A DNA stretch of 64,000 nucleotides from Cupriavidus gilardii. GTDB taxonomy: Bacteria > Pseudomonadota > Gammaproteobacteria > Burkholderiales > Burkholderiaceae. A program made the translations under genes and the position numbers. Positions 58,500 through 64,000 of the stretch are shown here, piece by piece. The notes under the pieces are model-generated. The model had not been told where the DNA came from. It searched no databases and saw only the letters and a list, made by a program, of their open reading frames with translations. Numbering within the stretch: position 1 is the stretch's first letter; every line of letters starts with the position of its first letter. The stretch covers positions 1 to 64,000 of the forward strand of contig NZ_JABTYE010000028.1 in assembly GCF_013314895.1 (NCBI RefSeq), read 5' to 3'.

Positions 58500-59819
58500 A
58501 TGCCCTCTCGCCTCAGTCCCGCCAAGCCCAAGCGCCCGGCGGTCGCTGCCCATGCCATCGACGGCGGCGCCGAAGCGGCGCCCGCCAGCCAGGGCCGTCG
58601 CCGCGCGCTGGCGACCATTGCCGGCGCCAGCGTGATGACGCTGGTCGATCCGATGGTGCGCGCCGGGGCGTGGGCCGCGGGCTCGGATGCGCCCGAGAAA
58701 GCGGAAGTGCGGATCGGCTTCATCCCGCTGACCGACTGCGCGTCAGTCGTGATGGCGGCCACGCTGGGGCTGGACAAGAAGTACGGCATCAAGATCACGC
58801 CGACCAAGGAGGCCTCCTGGGCCGGCGTGCGCGACAAGCTGGTCAACGGCGAGCTCGATGCCGCGCACGTGCTGTACGGGCTCGTCTATGGCGTGCAGCT
58901 GGGCATCGGCGGCCCGAAGAAGGACATGGCGGTGCTGATGAACCTGAACCACAACGGTCAGGCGATCTCGCTGTCGTCCAAGCTCGCCGAGAAGGGCGTC
59001 AAGGACGGCGCCAGCCTGCGCGCCTACATGACGCGCGAAAAACGCGAGTACACCTTCGCCCAGACCTTCCCCACCGGCACGCATGCGATGTGGCTGTACT
59101 ACTGGCTGGCGGCCAATGGCATCCATCCGATGCAGGAGGCGCGCGCGATCACGGTGCCGCCGCCGCAGATGGTGGCCAATATGCGCGTGGGCAATATGGA
59201 TGGCTTCTGCGTCGGCGAGCCGTGGAACGCGCGCGCGATCGCCGATCGCATCGGCTTTACCGCCGAGACCACGCAGGGCATCTGGCGCGACCACCCGGAG
59301 AAGACGCTGGGCACCACCGCCGAGTTCGTGCAGAAGTATCCGAACACGGCGCGCGCGATGGTGGCGGCGGTGCTCGAGGCCTCGCGCTTCATCGATGCGT
59401 CGGCATCGAACCGGCGCAAGACGGCCGAGACCATCGCCGCGAAGTCCTACGTCAACACCGATATGGACATCATTCTCGACCGCATGCTGGGCCGCTATTC
59501 CAACGGGCTGGGCAAGACGTGGGACGACCCCAATGCGATGAAGTTCTATCAGGACGGCCATGCCAACTACCCGTTCCTGTCCGACGGCATGTGGTTCCTG
59601 ACCCAGCACAAGCGCTGGGGACTGCTGAAGGAACACCCGGACTATCTGGCGGTGGCACGCAAGGTCAATCGGATCGACGTCTACAGGCAGGCCGCCGCGG
59701 CCGCGCAGGTGCCGCTGCCCGCCAGCGAATTTCGCACCGCGAAGCTGATGGACGGCGTGGTGTGGGATGCGACCAAGGACCCGAAGGTGTACGCCGACGG
59801 TTTCAAGATCAAGGTCTGA
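58500..59819 (+). CDS. Nitrate ABC transporter substrate-binding protein (NrtA-like)
   Basis: 439 residues. A Tat-type signal region (GRRRALATIAGASVM, about residues 32-46) precedes the CmpA/NrtA fold (VRIGFIPLTDCASVVMA, VLYGLVYGVQLGIGG, NMDGFCVGEPWNARAI). It captures nitrate/nitrite in the periplasm for the permease and ATPase encoded next. A twin-arginine leader suggests export in folded form. The ATG at 58500 has GGAG six bases upstream, immediately after the leader terminator. The open frame starts 16 codons earlier inside the terminator hairpin and is rejected. Confidence 0.92.
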   Translation: MPSRLSPAKPKRPAVAAHAIDGGAEAAPASQGRRRALATIAGASVMTLVDPMVRAGAWAAGSDAPEKAEVRIGFIPLTDCASVVMAATLGLDKKYGIKITPTKEASWAGVRDKLVNGELDAAHVLYGLVYGVQLGIGGPKKDMAVLMNLNHNGQAISLSSKLAEKGVKDGASLRAYMTREKREYTFAQTFPTGTHAMWLYYWLAANGIHPMQEARAITVPPPQMVANMRVGNMDGFCVGEPWNARAIADRIGFTAETTQGIWRDHPEKTLGTTAEFVQKYPNTARAMVAAVLEASRFIDASASNRRKTAETIAAKSYVNTDMDIILDRMLGRYSNGLGKTWDDPNAMKFYQDGHANYPFLSDGMWFLTQHKRWGLLKEHPDYLAVARKVNRIDVYRQAAAAAQVPLPASEFRTAKLMDGVVWDATKDPKVYADGFKIKV

Positions 59820-59910
59820 AGTCGCTCGGCGCTCGGGCGCGGTACCGGCGGCAGCGCGCCGCATCGGATGCCACCGGCCGCAGCCAAAGCGGCACAACCA
59901 GGAGTCCGCA

Positions 59911-60786
59911 ATGAACGTCATCGTGCAGTCGACGCAGGATGCCGGCGCCATGCCGGCCGATCGTGACGCTACGGGCAAGGCCCGCCGGGCCGCGCGTCGG
60001 GCAGCGCGTCGGGCAGCGTTTTCCGCCGCCACAGCCAGGCTGATGCCGCCGCTGCTCGGCCTGGCGCTGTTCGTGCTGGCCTGGCATGGCATCGCCAGCT
60101 GGATTCCGGCGCTGCCCACGCCGGGCGCGACCTGGCAGGCGGCGCTGCCGCTGTTCGCCGACCCGTTCTATCGCAACGGCCCCAACGACCAGGGCATCGG
60201 CTGGAACGTGCTGGCCTCGCTCGCGCGGGTCGGCACCGGCTTCGGCCTCGCCGCGCTGATCGGCATTCCGGCCGGCTTCGCGCTGGGCCGCTTCGCCTTT
60301 CTGAACGGCATGGCGGCACCCGTGATCAGCCTGTTGCGGCCGGTGTCGCCGCTGGCCTGGCTGCCGATCGGCCTGCTGCTGTTCAAGGCGGCCAATCCGG
60401 CGGCAATCTGGGCAATCTTCATCTGCTCGATCTGGCCGATGGTGATCAATACCGCAGTCGGCGTCAGCCGCGTGCCGCAGGACTATCTGAACGTGGCGCG
60501 CGTGCTCGACCTGTCGGAATGGAAGGTCTTCACGCGCGTGCTGTTCCCCGCGGTGCTGCCCTACATGCTGACCGGCGTGCGGCTCTCGATCGGCACCGCG
60601 TGGCTGGTGATCGTCGCGGCCGAGATGCTGACCGGCGGCACCGGCATCGGCTTCTGGCTATGGGACGAGTGGAACAACCTGAAGGTCGAGCACATCGTGA
60701 TCGCGATCGTGGTGATCGGCGTGGTGGGCCTGCTGCTCGAGCACGCGCTGCTGGCGCTGGCGCGGCGCTTTCAGTACGGCAGCTGA
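59911..60786 (+). CDS. ntrB: Nitrate ABC transporter permease (NtrB/NrtB)
   Basis: 291 residues. A strongly basic N-terminus (KARRAARRAARRAAF, partly from a 12-bp duplication at nucleotide level) is followed by six membrane segments and the permease loop (LNVARVLDLSEWKVFTRVLFPAVLP). The signature GGTGIGFWLWDEWNNL is typical of nitrate/cyanate permeases. It forms the membrane channel with the ATPase encoded 88 bp downstream. Shine-Dalgarno AGGAG lies before the ATG. Confidence 0.92.
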   Translation: MNVIVQSTQDAGAMPADRDATGKARRAARRAARRAAFSAATARLMPPLLGLALFVLAWHGIASWIPALPTPGATWQAALPLFADPFYRNGPNDQGIGWNVLASLARVGTGFGLAALIGIPAGFALGRFAFLNGMAAPVISLLRPVSPLAWLPIGLLLFKAANPAAIWAIFICSIWPMVINTAVGVSRVPQDYLNVARVLDLSEWKVFTRVLFPAVLPYMLTGVRLSIGTAWLVIVAAEMLTGGTGIGFWLWDEWNNLKVEHIVIAIVVIGVVGLLLEHALLALARRFQYGS

Positions 60787-60874
60787 TCGGCGGCAACGAA
60801 GCCACCGCAACGGCTCGCACCAACGAACTACCGCGGCGAACGCCTCGGTCCCCGCCTCGGTCCCCGGAGGACAT

Positions 60875-61678
60875 ATGGACAAATTCGTCAGCATCGAACA
60901 GGTCGGCCAGACCTTCCAGACCCGCAAGGGGCCCTTCGTCGCGCTGCGCGATATCGACCTCGCCATCGCCGCCGGCGAATTCATCGCGCTGATCGGCCAT
61001 TCGGGCTGCGGCAAGTCGACGCTGCTGAATCTGCTGGCGGGCCTGACCACACCGACCACCGGCACGCTGATCTGCGCCGGCCGCGAGATTGCCGGTCCGG
61101 GACCGGACCGCGCGGTGGTGTTCCAGAACCATTCGCTGCTGCCGTGGCTGTCGTGCTTCGACAACGTCTATCTCGGCGTGGAGCGCGTGTTTGCGGCCAG
61201 CGAAAGCAAAACGCAGCTGAAGGCGCGCACGCGCGAGGCCCTGGCGCTGGTGGGCCTCGCGCATGCCGAGCACAAGTACCCGCACGAGATGTCGGGCGGC
61301 ATGAAGCAGCGCGTCGGCATTGCCCGTGCGCTGGCGATGGAGCCGAAGATGCTGCTGATGGACGAGCCGTTCGGCGCGCTCGATGCGCTGACGCGCGCCC
61401 ATCTGCAGGACGAGCTGCTCAAGATCGTGGCCGCCACGCGCAGCACAGTCGTGATGGTGACGCACGACGTTGACGAGGCGGTGCTGCTGGCCGATCGCAT
61501 CGTGATGATGACCAACGGTCCGGCCGCGACCATCGGCGAGGTCCTGGCCGTCCCGTTGCCGCGCCCGCGCGAGCGCATGGCGCTGGCGAACGACGCCGAT
61601 TACCTCGCCTGCCGCACGGCGGTGCTCGATTTCCTGTATCGCAAGCAGTGCCATCCGGCGCTGCAGCAGGCGGCATGA
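60875..61678 (+). CDS. Nitrate ABC transporter ATPase (NtrC/NrtD)
   Basis: 267 residues. Walker A GHSGCGKST, Q-loop FQNHSLLPWL, signature MSGGMKQRVGIARAL, Walker B MLLMDEPFGALDAL, H-loop VTHDVDEAVLLADR. It energises nitrate import with the preceding permease and binding protein. Shine-Dalgarno GGAGG just upstream. It lacks the C-terminal binding-protein-like extension of cyanobacterial NrtC. The nitrate and nitrite reductase genes are not in the window. Confidence 0.92.
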   Translation: MDKFVSIEQVGQTFQTRKGPFVALRDIDLAIAAGEFIALIGHSGCGKSTLLNLLAGLTTPTTGTLICAGREIAGPGPDRAVVFQNHSLLPWLSCFDNVYLGVERVFAASESKTQLKARTREALALVGLAHAEHKYPHEMSGGMKQRVGIARALAMEPKMLLMDEPFGALDALTRAHLQDELLKIVAATRSTVVMVTHDVDEAVLLADRIVMMTNGPAATIGEVLAVPLPRPRERMALANDADYLACRTAVLDFLYRKQCHPALQQAA

Positions 61679-61753
61679 GGGCGCTGGAGTTGCCGCGGGG
61701 CGGCGCGGCGTATCGCGCTATCATCGGTCCAAATCCGCCCTGCCCGCACCGCC

Positions 61754-62770
61754 ATGTCTTCTGATCGCCACGACACCACGCCGCGCTTTTCCGCGGCGCC
61801 CTATATCAAGGAAATCGGCCGCGGCGTCGCCGGCGCACGCGCGCTGCCGCGCGACGATGCGCGCCTGCTGTTCGACGCGATGCTGGCCGGACGCGTTTCG
61901 GACCTCGAGTTGGGCGCCGTGCTGATGGCGTACCGGATCAAGGGCGAGGCCCCGCACGAACTCGCCGGCATGCTGGAGGCCGCGCATGCGCACTGCCGGC
62001 CGCTGCCCGCGCCGGAGCGCCAGGTGGTGGTCATTCCGAGCTACAACGGCGCGCGCAAGCAGCCCAATCTGGTGCCGCTGCTGGCGCTGCTGCTCGCGCG
62101 CGAGGGCATCCCGGTGCTGGTGCATGGGACCCGGCAGTTCAATCAGCGCGTGACCAGCATCATGCTGTTCGAGGCGTTGGGGATCCCGCCGTGCGCGACG
62201 GTGGACGAGGCCGCACGCCGGCTGGCGCTGCCTGGCCGCGGCGGCGATACCGATCCCGGTCCGCTGGCGGTGCTGCCGATCGACGTGCTGTCGCCGGCCC
62301 TGTCGACGCTGCTCGACAAGCGCACCGTGATCGGACTGCGCAATTCCTCGCACACCATCGTCAAGATGCTGCAGCCGGTCGGCGCGCATACGCCGGCCGA
62401 GGCGCTGCGGCTGTACAGCTACACCCACCCGGAATACCGCGAAACGTTGACCGACTACTTCTCGCACGAGCCGGCCAACGTGCTGCTGGCGCGCGGCACC
62501 GAGGGCGAGGTGGTGGCCGACGCCCGCCGCGGCAGCCGCATCGACTGGCTTCATGACGGCCATCAGCGCACGCTGGTGGATCCGATGTCGGGCTCCGTCG
62601 CCGACGTGCCGGCGCTGCCGCCGGGCACCGACGTGGCGCTGACCGCGGCGTGGATCCGCCAGGTGCTGTCCGGCGCCGTGCCGGTGCCGGCGCCGCTGGC
62701 GACGCAGATCGAGACGATCCAGGCCTGCCTGCGGGAAAGCGCGCGGGTCAGCTGGGTCAGTCCGCTGTAG
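61754..62770 (+). CDS. ybiB: YbiB, TrpD2-like DNA-binding protein
   Basis: 338 residues, related in fold to anthranilate phosphoribosyltransferase (GT3 family): N-terminal helical domain (YIKEIGRGVAGARALPRDDARLLFDAML) and the phosphoribosyltransferase-like domain with PSYNGARKQPNLVPLLALLL in place of the TrpD Gly-rich loop. E. coli YbiB binds DNA without sequence preference and is not an active TrpD. Start at 61754, 75 bp after the nitrate ATPase gene. It is often found with nitrate assimilation genes in this group, and a functional tie is unproven. Confidence 0.88.
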   Translation: MSSDRHDTTPRFSAAPYIKEIGRGVAGARALPRDDARLLFDAMLAGRVSDLELGAVLMAYRIKGEAPHELAGMLEAAHAHCRPLPAPERQVVVIPSYNGARKQPNLVPLLALLLAREGIPVLVHGTRQFNQRVTSIMLFEALGIPPCATVDEAARRLALPGRGGDTDPGPLAVLPIDVLSPALSTLLDKRTVIGLRNSSHTIVKMLQPVGAHTPAEALRLYSYTHPEYRETLTDYFSHEPANVLLARGTEGEVVADARRGSRIDWLHDGHQRTLVDPMSGSVADVPALPPGTDVALTAAWIRQVLSGAVPVPAPLATQIETIQACLRESARVSWVSPL

Positions 62771-62836
62771 CGAAACATTTCCCTTTCCCGCCCCCTTTCC
62801 CGCACGGGAGAGAGGAGCCTACCGGCGACTTCCTCG

Positions 62837-63712
62837 TCAAACCCGCCGTGGCGGCAGCGGAATCCGCTCCGTCTCGCCCGGCACATGCGGAAACTCGTCG
62901 TTCTCCCAGCGCCGCGCCGCTTCCTCGATCGCCTCGCGGCTGCTGGCGACGAAATTCCAGAAGATATGCCGCCGGCCGTCGACCGGCTCGCCGCCCAGCA
63001 GCATCAGCCGCGTTGGCTCCAGCGCCGTGACGGTCGCCTCGACGCCGGGCGTCAGCACCGCGAGATGCTCGGCCGGCAGCGCGATGCCGTCGATCGCGGC
63101 CGCGCCATCGACCAGGTACAGGCCACGCTGCTCGTGCTCCGGCGGAATCGCCAGGCTGGCGCCGGCGTCGAGTTCCAGCGCCGCATAGAGCGTGCGGCTG
63201 AACACCTGCACCGGCGAGCGGGCCCCGAAGGCGTCGCCGGCGATCACGGTGATGCGGGCGCCGCCGTGGACCAGCTGCGGCAGCGTCGCCGCCGGATGGT
63301 GGAAGAACGACGGGGCCACGGTCTCATGCTCGCGCGGCAGCGCGACCCAGGTCTGGATACCGTGCAGCCGCGGGCCGGCGTCCCGCGCGGCCTGCGGCGA
63401 GCGCTCCGAATGCACGATGCCGCTGCCCGCGGTCATCCAGTTGACATCGCCCGGCCGGATGGTCTGTTCGCTGCCCACACTGTCGCGATGGACGATTTCG
63501 CCCTCGAACAGATAGGTAACGGTGGCAAGGCCAATATGCGGATGAGGACGCACATCCATGCCCTTGCCGGCCGGCAGCTGGACCGGACCCATATGGTCGA
63601 AGAAGATGAACGGGCCGACGGTCTGGGCGGCGGCAGAGGGCAGTACGCGCCGCACAGAGAAGTCGCCGATATCTCTTACATGCGGTTTCAACAAATGTTC
63701 AATGGCGGACAT
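62837..63712 (-). CDS. Pirin family protein
   Basis: 291 residues, two cupin domains. Metal ligands H57, H59 (RPHPHIGLATVTY), H101 and E103 (GIVHSERS). Pirins bind iron, some have quercetin dioxygenase activity, others are redox-sensitive regulators. The C-terminal cupin (about 150-275) ends with the family pattern HIFWNFVASSREAIEEAARRWE. Start at 63712. Convergent with ybiB and divergent from the CIRCE-controlled unit at the right edge. The 63713-63948 gap shows no gene. Confidence 0.92.
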   Translation of the reverse strand: MSAIEHLLKPHVRDIGDFSVRRVLPSAAAQTVGPFIFFDHMGPVQLPAGKGMDVRPHPHIGLATVTYLFEGEIVHRDSVGSEQTIRPGDVNWMTAGSGIVHSERSPQAARDAGPRLHGIQTWVALPREHETVAPSFFHHPAATLPQLVHGGARITVIAGDAFGARSPVQVFSRTLYAALELDAGASLAIPPEHEQRGLYLVDGAAAIDGIALPAEHLAVLTPGVEATVTALEPTRLMLLGGEPVDGRRHIFWNFVASSREAIEEAARRWENDEFPHVPGETERIPLPPRRV

Positions 63713-63948
63713 GGCTGACACTCCAAGGGCGTGGGCAGATCGACGCAATGCTGGCAAGTGTAGCCCCTTGCGGCGGCATGGCATGGTCCCTGCAGCTGAA
63801 CCCCGACCGACGCCGAGTCTCTAACCCCATTGCCGTCCGATTGGACCGATGTTGCGCATCCGGCTTTCCGGGCGACTTTCAGGCAACCTGTGAGCTATGA
63901 ACTGTTTCCTCCGATACCCTGGAACTATCATGGCCGCCCGGACTCCAA

Positions 63949-63975
63949 TTAGCACTCACCCGGCTGGAGTGCTAA
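63949..63975. promoter_or_regulatory. CIRCE operator (HrcA binding site)
   Basis: TTAGCACTC (63949-63957), nine bases, GAGTGCTAA (63967-63975): a perfect match to the CIRCE inverted repeat, extended by one more A/T pair on the outside. HrcA represses heat-shock operons through this site. It is normally followed by groES-groEL, which would begin beyond the right edge on the plus strand. A TATCAT at 63926-63931 is a possible -10, placing CIRCE at the start of the transcript. I saw no convincing sigma-32 promoter here. Confidence 0.95.
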
Positions 63976-64000
63976 TATGCGTTGCATTGCAGTGCGGGAA

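Noticed and set aside
63795..63830. Sigma-32-like promoter (GCTGAA ... CCCCAT)
   Set aside because: The gap between the two elements is 24 bp, outside the 13-17 bp range, and the -35 is imperfect.
1..64000. CRISPR array, rRNA or insertion sequence
   Set aside because: No regularly spaced identical repeats, rRNA-like stretch or transposase was seen. The tandem repeats found are short and without unique spacers.

Overview
The window reads as a stretch of chromosome from a high-GC betaproteobacterium of the Burkholderiaceae, closest in gene content and order to the Cupriavidus/Ralstonia lineage. The evidence is the lptC-lptA-lptB-rpoN-hpf-ptsN-hprK-rapZ string, the lolB-ispE-tRNA-Gln-prs-rplY-pth string, the fdx-coaD-rsmD-M16-M16-ftsY string and a HrcA-type CIRCE site at the right edge. 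This is judged from recognised proteins and synteny, not from a database search. No CRISPR array, rRNA, insertion sequence or integrase was seen.

Layout. 1-207: start of a TorF-type outer-membrane protein that runs off the left edge. 360-9113 (minus): a complete high-affinity potassium system in the order small ORF, kdpF, kdpA, kdpB, kdpC, kdpD, kdpE, with KdpE-like boxes in front. 9250-10403 (plus): a cold-shock protein and two small unknown genes. 10480-12063: a TerC/CBS/CorC membrane protein. 12289-17363 (minus): a sulfur-scavenging operon (SfnB-like flavoenzyme, NtaA/SnaA-type monooxygenase, metQ, metN, metI) headed by a hairpin that buries the ribosome binding site. 17573-22966: ssb, an MFS exporter and uvrA. 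23006-27617 (minus): Na/Pi cotransporter, apt, Kef-type antiporter. 27886-36698 (plus): kdsD, the LPS-export genes lptCAB, sigma-54 (rpoN), hpf, ptsN, hprK, a psiF-like gene and rapZ. 36786-46129: a LON-domain protein, mutY/mutM, a TPR lipoprotein, lolB, ispE, tRNA-Gln, prs, rplY and pth.

46130-49310 is the one clearly foreign-looking segment. It has visibly lower GC and carries two genes with no recognisable housekeeping role between pth and a ferredoxin gene. One encodes an F-box-like motif, a eukaryotic ubiquitin-ligase adaptor fold known in bacteria mainly from host-injected effectors. The other encodes a protein with three hydrophobic blocks. This pair is the best candidate in the window for an undescribed system.

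49361-55706 returns to backbone genes (ferredoxin, coaD, rsmD, an active/inactive M16 peptidase pair, ftsY). 55810-57166 (minus) is a two-gene ring-cleavage module (GST-type isomerase and FAH-family hydrolase). 57429-61678 (plus) is nitrate uptake: an ANTAR antiterminator (NasT), a leader that ends in an intrinsic terminator, then the nitrate ABC transporter. ybiB and a pirin follow, and the window ends in a CIRCE operator that probably precedes groESL.

Two window-wide patterns stand out. First, 17-18 bp KdpE-box-like sequences lie at the same distance (78 bp) from the start codons of the kdp leader ORF and of the porin-like gene. Second, at least nine gene junctions carry short imperfect tandem repeats (8-22 bp units), each with a different unit.
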